Positions 55,801-64,000 of a stretch of DNA of 64,000 nucleotides are shown one piece after another. The notes beneath the pieces were generated by a model, which saw nothing but the letters and a program-made list of their open reading frames with translations, ran no database searches and was not told the origin of the DNA. Numbering within the stretch: position 1 is the first letter of the stretch; each line of letters begins with the position of its first letter. Position numbers and translations under genes: made by a program. Location of the stretch: the NCBI GenBank assembly GCA_015179045.1, contig WHUZ01000144.1, positions 1 through 64,000 on the forward strand, read 5' to 3'. Source of the stretch: Kalaharituber pfeilii. Its lineage: Eukaryota > Ascomycota > Pezizomycetes > Pezizales > Pezizaceae.

Positions 55801-56689
55801 GTTTGTATAACTGATCAGAGACTAGCTCTATAAAGTACAATTGTAAGTATTTATTCTGAAATGAAATATCAATTATGTACTTGGCATATGTTTCAAAATA
55901 TCTAGAACTATATCTATATAGTACGTAAGAGAATATTATCTGAGGTTGCAAGTAAAGATACACTAAAGATTGTTCATCTGTGTATTTGGACTTAGATACA
56001 GTGTATATCTTAAGAAACTTTTGAAAAAATCTTTAATAATATATAAGAAGTGTTACTACCTGTTAAACGTCAGTATATTAATAAGTTTTAGCTTTCTAAA
56101 ACATATTAAGTACTTCAAATTCATATATGCAACTATAGAAATCTTAGTTGCTATAGTATATACTACTATATAATAAGCTAAAAGTTTTCATCCTGCAATT
56201 AAAGCATTCTTAGATTCAAGGCATAATCTTGATAAAGCTATTTATTATCTAGTAAGTATTTCTTCTAATCTATATCTAAAAAAAAAAAAAAAAAAAAAAA
56301 TATTATATAAGTATAACTAACTGACTACTATATATACAAAGGTACAGTACTTCGATAAAGTCAGTGATAATACTTCATTGGCCGAGAACCGCAGTCACCT
56401 TAAGTGTCATTGGCTACTTCATCTAGATAGTACTAGTATTAGCATATTTTTACAGTTACAGAAGTATGAACTATGTATTACATTAACATATTAAAATATG
56501 AATAGCAAGCAGCATCATCTCCTACTTACTAGAACTCTGATTCTGCTAAAGATATGGAAATACTTCTTATACTACATGCTCGATTATTATCTAATATACT
56601 ATTCTATATCAATACTTTCTGTACACATTTTTTCTTCTTGAGCAGTCTATCCCACTTTCACTTATTCATCCTTGTTGGCATCTCAACAA
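55801..56689. other. AT-rich interior of the MULE
   Basis: Strongly AT-rich, no supported ORF. An A(21) run at 56279-56300 could be another poly(A) insertion, but I see no convincing duplication. Confidence 0.4.
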
Positions 56690-57299
56690 ATCGGTATGGA
56701 ATTCATATCAACACTGGACTACTATGACTCTTGACAATACTCAGCCCTCATTATCTACTCCACTTCTAACATCTAATCTCTTACCTAACCCTCAAGGTCG
56801 ATACAACTTTGTTCAGACAACATACAATCTCGAGAGTCATTTTGCAGCACAACCTGCTCATATAGCAGCACATTAAGTTCAAGAGTTTCAACAAACTGTT
56901 CAAGCATTGCAAACTTGTTGGAAAACTCCCACTTTCTTAACTATAATTTTACCTTCTCTAGAACCAAGCTTCCAGACCCAGTTTCGAACAGCATCTGGTA
57001 CTCCAACCTCACGTAACCCAAAGACAAAAGGCACTGCTCATGGGCCTACTGGTGCTGAAGTGGCTGAAGCTGAGTTAGCTAAATGGCGAGCTATCCAAGA
57101 ACGTGATAATATTGCGGAAAATCATACTCAAGATGTTACCATTCTACACTCACAGCGAAAAGTGACTGAAATGCCAGAAGATCATGAAATTCAGGAGTGT
57201 GATGATAGTGCAGATAATCACACTCAGGATGTGATTGTTCTACAGTCACATAGGATAGTTCAGGAGGATACTGAAGTAGATACCCAAGTACTGGATTAG
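56690..57299 (+). CDS. Possible C-terminal part of the MULE-encoded protein
   Basis: A frame with one stop (near 56875) leads to 56907-57299, ending just before the right TIR. It contains two imperfect copies of a segment with NHTQDVTILHSQR and NHTQDVIVLQSHR, and an AEVAEAELAKWRAIQERDNI helix. Function is unknown. Position next to the TIR suggests it is the end of the transposase or a second MULE gene. Confidence 0.4.
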
Positions 57300-57304
57300 G
57301 TGGT

Positions 57305-57456
57305 CTGGTGGCGTGGTGGATAACGATGTGAACATGGGTGTGAACATGGGTTGTATGTACTAGTAGATTAGCGGATGCTTTAAATATATATCTGGCTAGC
57401 GCCTCTTATCCCTACTTCCATCCAGTCAGAAAAGTGACTGGATGGAGACATTCCGG
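57305..57456 (-). repeat. Right terminal inverted repeat of the MULE
   Basis: Inverse of 50470-50621 with few differences. It ends GGAGACATTCCGG. Confidence 0.85.
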
Positions 57457-57496
57457 AGCAGCATATCACTGGTTAACCACGAGAATGAGATATATT

Positions 57497-58016
57497 AGGC
57501 GGATTTTGCAAAGTCCGGTTAACACATATTTGGTTATTTTCCGGTTATTATTAATCAATGTTACTGTAGCAACGTGTTGTTTGTGGCTGAGTTAACCAAA
57601 TTTCTGGCAATTTTCCGGTTATATAACCGAATAAATTCTGTTAAACACAAAGTGCGGGTAAGGACTTTACATCAACACCAAAGTATCTTGATATATTTTA
57701 CTCGCTCAAATGTCTTCCCAAACCCCTTCTCTATCACCTGCGCCTACAATTTTAGCATCCCGTGGGCGTGGTCGTGCAACATCGTCCTTACCGCAAACTC
57801 AATCTCCGGCACCTCAAACCCAGTCTCCAGCACCTTATGCGTGCGGTATGCGTGGAATATGCGTGCAGTTACGCGTGAAGAATAACCCAAAAAATAACCG
57901 CAGAAATAACCTAGGTACGTTGCAAAATCTGGGCCGTTTTTTGGTTGGGTTATCATGACTAATGGTTACCCGGAAAATAACCGAATTTCAATAACCGGAC
58001 TTTGCAAAATCCGCCT
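57497..58016. mobile_element. Harbinger-derived MITE, 520 bp
   Basis: Terminal inverted repeats AGGCGGATTTTGCAAAGTCC are perfect at this length, with ATT on both sides (57494-57496, 58017-58019). The ends resemble those of the Harbinger at 42123 (GGGGTTTTGCAAACCCC). A short ORF (57710 on, SSQTPSLSPAPTILASRGRG) parallels the start of the Harbinger Myb-like protein (MSQSTPLSTQ...RRRGRPP), so it looks like a deletion derivative of a related element. Confidence 0.8.
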
Positions 58017-58019
58017 ATT

Positions 58020-58522
58020 TCTAGCCCCTTGTGTTGGAGGTCTAGTCTTTCTCTCCTCGCTCTTGCTGCTTTGTCCTTTCTCCCCTCGGTGCTTAGAACC
58101 GGCTCGCCCTCCTCTCCTGATAAGAGCTTATATAATTTCATTTCAACCTCGCGCGGTTGGGGATTTTGGTGGAGACGATGGGCTCTGCGGTGATAAAGGT
58201 GCTAATGGATGTGGGATGCATAGCCTTGGTGTGCAGGAATATACCTATATGTCCCAAGATGGTGAACTTTTCAAGTATGTTTGTTAAATCGTGTTGGCAA
58301 ATCTATGGAGTTCATGCAGTTAGGAGCGATATGTATTCAGGCGAAGGAATCTGAGGTCGATATCGTTAAGTCTATTGAGCGAAGAGTTGCAGGAATCGCA
58401 CATATATATACATGAGTGAAGATACAAATAAACCAAAGATATAAATACTAAATATAATGCATGTTAGACATAACTGCAGAAATAACAATAATAACAAGCA
58501 ACAACAAGCGCACGTTAATCAT
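58020..58522. other. No recognisable gene
   Basis: Short frames only. AT-rich toward 58400-58520. Confidence 0.4.
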
Positions 58523-58534
58523 GATCTACATAGT

Positions 58535-58944
58535 TTTTTTTTTCTTTCTAATATCATTGCTCGCATGCCGCCCTATGGGCTATGGCGAGGGCTATGGCGA
58601 TTTTAAGAACATAGGGAATAAAATGAGGAGAGCGAAATAGGAAGAAGAAAAATGAAAAGGAAAAAGCCCCATCTCGTCCTTAGCATTCCATTCATCTCAT
58701 AGTTCCACCAGTGGGTCCCCTTCTCCTTCGCCCTGCTCTGTGGACGTAGTAAACCCCCCAGTCCACCCGGCCATCGCCTTCTCCATTCCTGCATCTGTCC
58801 CATATATGTATCGTCGTCTCCTCCTCTGCCCCGTACCACCTGCACTCCGGTCCATCCGCCTTGCCTAGTCTATACTTCCACGCTCGCAGGCCTTTACCGC
58901 CCATTAGGCCGGCTAGCGTCCGTACTCCATGTTCCAGCCTTGTA
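58535..58944 (-). mobile_element. 5'-truncated LINE, family 1
   Basis: A 410-bp insert flanked by GATCTACATAGT (58523-58534 and 58945-58956). On the minus strand it encodes LAGLMGGKGLRAWKYRLGKA, ECRWYGAEEETTIHIWDRC (one Cys replaced by Tyr) and, after a frame change, EWRRRWPGG. The tail is duplicated in part (GGCTATGGCGAGGGCTATGG). Confidence 0.88.
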
Positions 58945-58956
58945 GATCTACATAGT

Positions 58957-59413
58957 ATAATAGACGTTATATAACAACCGGGATGTGAAGGATGATCAGC
59001 AAATCAGAACTCCGTCAGGGGCACAAAAAAACATGGAGCCCCTGCTGCATGCGCGTGCGTTCCCGTTCAAGCCTCTATCTCACAGACAAGGATCATCAGA
59101 TTGGAAGTTGGCGTATGAAGTATATTGTATTAACCATAGATGAATGTCCTCCTCATGAGAAACTCGTATCAGCTAGAAAAGACTCACCCACACTTGGATG
59201 ACTTTGACCATGTTATCTTACACATTTCGAATGCTGCAAATAGCTGGAGGAGGCTTTCAAAAGGTGATGGATGGATCTAGCCATGGGGAAGAAGCCGAGC
59301 TGAGATGAATAGAATTGGTCAGTTGCACGGGGCAATATGTAATATTGTCATGGCTAGTGGGAGGGTTTATTTGATCACATATACGGAACGAGATGGTACT
59401 GGGTCATTGCACC
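58957..59413. other. No recognisable gene
   Basis: No ORF with family features and no tail or TIR seen. Confidence 0.4.
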
Positions 59414-59426
59414 GGCAAGATGCGAT

Positions 59427-59514
59427 TTTTTTTTTTTTTTTTTTTTTTGAGTCACGTAATCCCGCATGCAGGCTACCAGCCTATGGCAGGGACCCATATA
59501 CCCGGGTCAGGTTA
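59427..59514 (-). mobile_element. LINE tail-only insertion, family 2
   Basis: T(24), GAGTCACGTAATCCCGCATG, CAGGCTACCAGCCTATGGCA and GGGACCCATATACCCGGGTC. It is flanked by the 13-bp duplication GGCAAGATGCGAT (59414-59426 and 59515-59527). It carries the whole AGGCT/AGCCT hairpin and the palindromic ATATACCCGGGT region. Confidence 0.9.
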
Positions 59515-59527
59515 GGCAAGATGCGAT

Positions 59528-60127
59528 GGGTGGACGAAATAACTGGATGTTGGGAGGCGAAGTTTAGGGATATTGAGGGATGCAGATATATACATTTCGC
59601 AATATATCGAAGCTTGGTTTTTCGAATTTCTCAAAATGCGAACGTTGTGGCCCAAGCGCTGGAAATACAATATCTGCACATTCGTATCATAATTTCAAAC
59701 TGATAATAGATCTTGAGCAGGTTCCAAGGTCCGCTTGTGACCATTCTAGTAGGAGAAGTTGACACAATAGGACTTGGCCAATCAACAAACATCCATAACT
59801 TCAGACCCTACGGTCCAGTAAGGAAGGACTGGACCCTCAATCCTTCACTCCTAACCAGCCTCTCCATCTGTTGAAACCTCAAAGGCACATGCGCCGCACT
59901 ATATTTGCACACCCGGGCTGAATAACTAACGCGATGGGTCGATAACTAGAGGCCACGTCGCGGGAAAGCCAGGATCCAAGTTCAGGGATGTTTCCTCGCC
60001 TTATGCACCAGCGAGAATGGAAATGAAGCTTGTTCATAAGGCTAAGACAGGTGCGATTCTTCGAAATTAAGGTTACCGTTGAGTCATTTATATCCATGTC
60101 TATCCGATAAGTTAGAATTGATTGGGT
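59528..60127. other. No recognisable gene
   Basis: Short frames only, up to the left end of the 60134 element. Confidence 0.4.
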
Positions 60128-60267
60128 ATTCATGTTCTAGCCTGTCCCCGATCATTGTTGGTTCACGAACCGACTGATTCCTGAATAATCTAGTCTAGCC
60201 ACGAACATCCAGTTTAGTCAGGAACATGAATGTACCTGGAGGTACCTATATATATTTATATGCTCGC

Positions 60268-60294
<27 letters not shown>
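60268..60294 (-). mobile_element. Bare poly(A) insertion
   Basis: T(25)AA separates TATATGCTCGC (60257-60267) from TATATACTCGC (60295-60305). The opposite arm of the host element (about 62073-62090) has this site once, uninterrupted. I read it as a retrotransposition event that left only poly(A) with a duplicated target. Confidence 0.65.
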
Positions 60295-60300
<6 letters not shown>

Positions 60301-60473
60301 CTCGCTTATGACCTAAGGTCATAGGAAGCTATCATAACTATCTCGGAGATAACAATGATACTATATACATCAAGATCATCGCTCCATCTAATTAGTACAA
60401 TTTCCAGTATTGCTTTTATAACAATTCTTCGAACATGTAACTTGTTGGCACATACATTTGAAACCAAGAGAAG

Positions 60474-60540
60474 TCCTCGGCATAGCCCACAGGGTGACAT
60501 GCGAGTAATAATATTTTTTTTAAAAAAAAAAAAAAAAAAA
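60474..60540 (+). mobile_element. LINE tail-only insertion, family 1
   Basis: GCATAGCCCACAGGGTGACA plus a T(8)A(20) end. It is flanked by AAACCAAGAGAAG (60461-60473) and AAACCAACAGAAG (60541-60553). The T run before the A run is unusual. Confidence 0.75.
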
Positions 60541-61249
60541 AAACCAACAGAAGCACAAGAGCTCTGGCACTAAACCTGAATAAGATACGATTTATTAAAA
60601 TGAAGAGATTAAACATGTGGCAAAAATTTTGCCTTATTTTATATTATGACTTCCGAGGGCATATACGTAACTAATTCTAATGAATGGTAAGGCATATGAA
60701 ACTATATACTTTTAGCTTTTTAATTCTTGATCAATCATTTCACTTAGTCAAAAACTCATAGAGTGGCGTTCGGATTAAAATTGTCGAGTTTTGAATGTGG
60801 CAAGAGATCAGGTTGAAGCTTACGTACTATGGATGCTTGGTGTTTGCCGGGATATTTTCATTACTCTATGTGGCAATACAACCACCAAAACTAGCATCCT
60901 TGGCATCAAGGCATTCCCTGTTTTTTCCATTATTGTATGTAGAATGGCAGAGGATTTCAGATATCTCCAATTTTATTGAAATGCAAGAGAAATACCTACA
61001 GCATATCTAGTAATTTCTCTAGGATTTTTCACTAAGAGAATTATAGTTTACTGTATAGAAATTTGAAAAGTGCAGTTACAAAAATTGGTTTATAAATATT
61101 AGACTCTAGTATTTGTGCTGAGAGTACGTAGTGCTTTGTTATAGCAATATAATAATGTTGAGGGGGGCAATATAGTGGCGAGAGGGTAGTAGTAGAAACT
61201 TGCGTAGCAACGCAACAGTGGCAATGGTGCTGTGCTAGCTAGCAGTAAC

Positions 61250-61390
61250 TAGCAGAGGTATGGAGGTACCTACAGGTAGATGTGCTGAGCGCATTGGCCC
61301 AGTCAGTTCATGAATAGACCAGTTTATTCAGGAATCAGTCGGTTCGTGAACTGACAAGGTTCCTGGCCAGGCGCGAACAGAGATATCCAA
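61250..61390. repeat. Internal copy of the 60134 element arm
   Basis: It has GGAGGTACCTACAGGTA, ATTCAGGAATCAGTCGGTTC and GTGAACTGACAAGGTTCCTG, then GGCCAGGCGCGAAC, in the same orientation as the right arm. Confidence 0.65.
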
Positions 61391-61507
61391 AACCCTCGGC
61401 CGTTCTAGATATATAATTGTGGAAATGACAGGGATTGCATTGATGCCAAGTATCTTAGTTTGGTGTTGGATTGCCAGAAAGGGTAGTTTAAATGCTTTTG
61501 CAAATGA

Positions 61508-61566
61508 CAAGTATCTTTTTTAAAGCCCGTAACCCCACATAAAGGCTACAGACCTATGGCAATGTA
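61508..61566 (-). repeat. Degenerate LINE tail, family 2
   Basis: A short T run is followed by AAAGCCCGTAACCCCACATA, AAGGCTACAGACCTATGGCA, a mutated reversed family 2 tail. No duplication is clear. Confidence 0.6.
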
Positions 61567-62264
61567 TGCATTTTAAGCAAGTCTTGAAGTAGCTATGTTA
61601 TAAAGGAATTTTTCTGCTGTCACTTCTTGCCTGTGCTCTATTCTAATCATCTAGGTACAGGTGAGTTGCTGCTCAGCTGCAGTGTATACCAACCTCCTTC
61701 CTTTTTTTTTCCATACTTTTGGTTCCAATTTCTCAATGTCCGTATTCACAGTCCCAGCCTTACATCTTGCTATACCTAAAGCCTAAGAACTTTAGGCAAA
61801 TGCTACTCTATTGTACTATGTAGTTTTCATATACTGTATTATCTCTTAGATTGGCTATGTCTGTGATTGGGAGTTTGTGATACATGTTGAGATAAAATTT
61901 CTGTCATATCTTTTAACCTTAGGTTTAATTGATTGTATTTTAGAAGTTACATGTTCAGATCGTTGTAATAAATGAAATTCTGGTAATTGTACTAATTAGG
62001 TAGAGGGAGAGCAATGACCTTGATATATATAGTACCACTGTCACCTTATAATAGCTTACTATGACCTTAAATCATAAGCGAGTATATAGATATATATCAG
62101 TACCTCTAGGTACATTCATGATCCTGACTATCATAGACTGGATGTTCGCAGCTAAACGGTGTTCGTCATCAACACCACGTATTTCTCAGGAACCTAGTCG
62201 GCTCGTGAACCAACATTGTCCCTGGCCAGGCTAGAACATTCATCCCTGCCAGATGCCAATATCC

Positions 62265-62813
62265 CCACACCCGACACCTCCGTCACCCCAACCAACACCC
62301 CCGTTGCCGCCACTAATACAAGAAATGGCATTGTCGTACACGGGATAGCCCTCAGGAAGAACCTGGGGAACGTCCGAAAATGGTTGGAGGCCGCAAACAA
62401 AGATCTGGGACGAACAGTCAGAATTCTGTGGTTGAGAAGGAAGGATATTCTAACCGAGGAGGGAAACCTCACCAGCTCGGTCGTTGTATACGTGGAGAAG
62501 CATGTCGAGCTGGAGAGAGTCAGACTGGGGGGAAATGGTTAAGGTCTTGCCAGCACAAGTGGGATAGAGGACGGAGATAGGCCAACACTGTTTTTTCTTC
62601 TGTTTACACCTTAACACCGGGACATTCACGGACAGTGACATGATTTGAGAACTTCATTTGTTATTTCTCCTTCACACTGGCGGAATCAGGGATCACTACC
62701 TAAACGTTTGAGGTTTTGTTTTTTTCTCACTCTCCTTTTATTTCTTATGTAACTAAATCGCCACAGCCCTTAGGGCGGCATGCGATCAATGATATTAAAA
62801 AAAATAAAAAAAA
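62265..62813 (+). mobile_element. LINE derivative: ORF1 end joined to family 1 tail
   Basis: A 549-bp insert flanked by AGATGCCAATATCC (62251-62264) and AGATGCCAGTATCC (62814-62827). ORF1 residues GIVVHGIALRKNLGNVRKWL, TVRILWLRRKDILTEEG and VVVYVEKHVELERVRLGG are in one frame, then the tail at 62755 (GCCACAGCCCTTAGGGCGGC). Like the copy at 51542 it lacks ORF2. Confidence 0.85.
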
Positions 62814-62966
62814 AGATGCCAGTATCCGGTATGCGGGTTACGCGACCTCCGAAAAAAAGATTTCGTACAGTAACTGCCGCTGGAGGAAGAACTAGTCTAG
62901 TACGCTCTGTGCAGCTTGAAGCTCGTTAATTCCCTACAATTGGTCAATTACCCATGTCCGGAACGC

Positions 62967-63433
62967 CCATGTCGCTACAGGCCTCTCAAACGACTCGGCG
63001 GGATACCTCGCCATAGCCCAAAGGGCGGCACGCCAGTAATGATTTTTAAAAAAAAAAAAAAAAACGGCGGGATGACGGCGGCGCTGGCGGGATTGCTGGG
63101 GGGCAAGGGCCTCAGAGCCTGGAAGTTCAGAATCAACAGGGCGGAATGCCCGGAGTGCCGGGTTTGGAGACGGCAATGGCCAGGGGGGCAGGCGGCGGTG
63201 AGAGACCCCCCGGAGACGAACGAGCAAGGGAAGGACCCGTTGGCGGACATGTTGGCGTGGGCAAGGGGGGAGATCTAACGTTTACTTCTTTACTTCTCAT
63301 TGGATACTCATCCCGGATCGTTAATTCTCCTTACTGTTATTTCACACTCTCAATTTCCATTTTCTCTCCTATGTAACTTCGCCATAGCCCATAGAGCAGC
63401 CTGCGAGTAATGGTATTAAAAAAAAAAAAAAAC
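62967..63433 (+). mobile_element. 5'-truncated LINE with a nested tail insertion, family 1
   Basis: Translation gives CRYRPLKRLGG, then after the nested insert MTAALAGLLGGKGLRAWKFR and ECRVWRRQWPGGQAAVRDPP. The CRWC...H...C segment has been deleted (ECPECRVWRRQ directly). The tail at 63380 (GCCATAGCCCATAGAGCAGC) and A(15) close it. A possible imperfect target duplication is ATGTCCGGAACG (62954) against ATGTCCTGAATG (63439). Confidence 0.8.
63005..63064 (+). mobile_element. LINE tail-only insertion inside another LINE, family 1
   Basis: Sixty bases (GCCATAGCCCAAAGGGCGGC core, A(17)) flanked by CGGCGGGAT (62996-63004 and 63065-63073). It interrupts the LINE at 62967-63433 and so is younger than it. 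Confidence 0.9.
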
Positions 63434-63950
63434 GCATATGTCCTGAATGTTTACAGAAGTTACACTAACACTATGACCGAGGCTGGGGGCCCTGGTGCGC
63501 ACTTCGGAAGACATGAAGGGAAAGGGCTTAAGAGAATGGAGACACAGAACCGGGCAGGAGGACAGCCCGGAATGCCAATGCTGCGGGATGGAGGAGGAGA
63601 CGGCTGAACACATCTAGACGAGATGCGAGGTGTGGAGGAGGAGGAGGTGGTGGCCAGGGGGGCGGGACGCAATCAGGCCACCGCCAGACGGGAGGGAACA
63701 CGAACAGGACCTGCTGGTGGACCTGATGAGATGGGTAGAAAGATGAGGCCTAGGGAGGCGTACACGTTCATAGCAATTGTCTTATTATATCGTTGCCTAG
63801 GGGCTTGGTATGAGACTATATCGTTGCTTGGTTTCAGTTTGGTTTTATTTGATCTATTTTAATTTCCTTATCTCCTATGTAATTATCTCGTCGTCCCCCC
63901 CGTGGTGGTATACGAGTAATGACATTGAAAAGATAATAATAATAATAATA
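63434..63950 (+). mobile_element. LINE C-terminal fragment, frame-broken, family 1
   Basis: GKGLKRMETQNRAGGQPGMP and RGVEEEEVVARGAGRNQATA are other-frame readings of the GLLGGKGLR...CRWC...WRRRWPGG region. A degenerate tail (TCTCGTCGTCCCCCCCGTGG) is near 63885, followed by an (ATA)n stretch. A 21-bp insertion lies at 63797-63817. Confidence 0.6.
63797..63817. mobile_element. 21-bp solo end of the foldback element
   Basis: CTAGGGGCTTGGTATGAGAC and one T match the right arm of the foldback at 28819-28906. It is flanked by perfect 10-bp ATATCGTTGC repeats (63787-63796 and 63818-63827). The surrounding sequence is LINE 3' UTR, so this is an insertion, perhaps after internal loss. Confidence 0.7.
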
Positions 63951-64000
63951 GAAAATAAAAATAAAAAATCCAACACTATGCGGTTACGAGACTAGCTATC

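Larger units (their letters stand above)
50470..57456 (+). mobile_element. MULE DNA transposon with 150-bp TIRs, carrying nested LINEs
   Basis: Inverted repeats at 50470-50621 and 57305-57456 begin CCGGAATGTCTCCATCCAGT and each contain a small ATCCAGTC...GACTGGAT hairpin. Between them is a FAR1/MULE-type transposase (52854-53722) cut off by a LINE. Three LINE-derived insertions (50669-51360, 51542-52822 and the 53.7-55.8-kb complex) account for about 4 kb of its 7 kb. Only AGCA (50466-50469, 57457-57460) is shared by the flanks, so the usual 9-bp duplication is not confirmed. Confidence 0.75.
60134..62237. mobile_element. 2.1-kb long-TIR element without recognisable transposase
   Basis: Arms of roughly 150-170 bp (60134-60320 and 62060-62237) are inverted copies. 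The outer ends are GTTCTAGCCTGTCC and GGCCAGGCTAGAAC, flanked by ATTCAT on both sides (60128-60133, 62238-62243). Shared arm phrases include GGTACATTCATG, CTGGATGTTCG and GTTCGTGAACCAAC. A third, inner arm copy lies at 61250-61390, and 60870-60965 is inversely repeated at 61385-61470. No transposase motif was seen. Two LINE-type insertions are nested in it. Confidence 0.7.

Overview
The window looks like a gene-poor, repeat-rich region of a filamentous ascomycete (Pezizomycotina-type) nuclear genome. The evidence is short introns of about 50-100 nt with GT...CTAAC...AG signals, a fungal MFS monocarboxylate-type transporter, a fungal STAND (NLR-like) receptor with NACHT-type P-loop and ankyrin repeats, LINE retrotransposons with an RNase H domain, and fungal-type PIF/Harbinger, pogo-like and MULE DNA transposons. 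I cannot name the species. No tRNA, rRNA or CRISPR array was found.

Host genes that I can support are few. They are a proline-rich hypothetical gene with a roughly 110-bp tandem repeat (1275-1913), an MFS transporter (8472-9980, one intron), a serine/proline-rich hypothetical protein (12774-14117, minus), a small Cys/His-ended acidic protein resembling a metal-binding protein (17561-17938, three exons), a divergent pair of paralogous unknown genes A (24945-26832, minus, three exons, 588 aa) and B (29694-32740, plus, eight exons, 787 aa with a hydrophobic C-terminus), the NLR-like gene (35585-40447) and a tryptophan-rich hypothetical protein (48654-49874). A, B and the NLR gene lie within about 15 kb. 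A role for this trio in cell-death or non-self recognition is possible but is only an inference.

Most of the rest is transposon. Two LINE lineages are present, each with its own conserved 3' tail before poly(A). Tail family 1 has the core GCCATAGCCCATAGGGCGGC, which can fold as a stem-loop. Tail family 2 ends GCATGCGGGGTTACGTGA. About 30 copies can be recognised. Many consist of the last 25-90 bp plus poly(A) and are still flanked by target-site duplications (TSDs) of 9-15 bp. One looks like a bare poly(A) insertion. One LINE has split the ankyrin domain of the NLR gene, and another tail sits in an intron of the same gene.

DNA transposons are nested with these. They include a 7-kb MULE with 150-bp terminal inverted repeats (50470-57456) that carries three later LINE insertions, a PIF/Harbinger element with a truncated transposase (42123-44273) and a Harbinger-derived MITE (57497-58016), two pogo/Fot-like MITEs (33579-33723, 34459-35141), a TIR element hosting one of these MITEs (34161-35433), a 2.1-kb long-TIR element without recognisable transposase (60134-62237), and an 88-bp perfect foldback (28819-28906) with a 21-bp solo end elsewhere (63797-63817). 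The far right end (62.2-64 kb) is a stack of LINE fragments.
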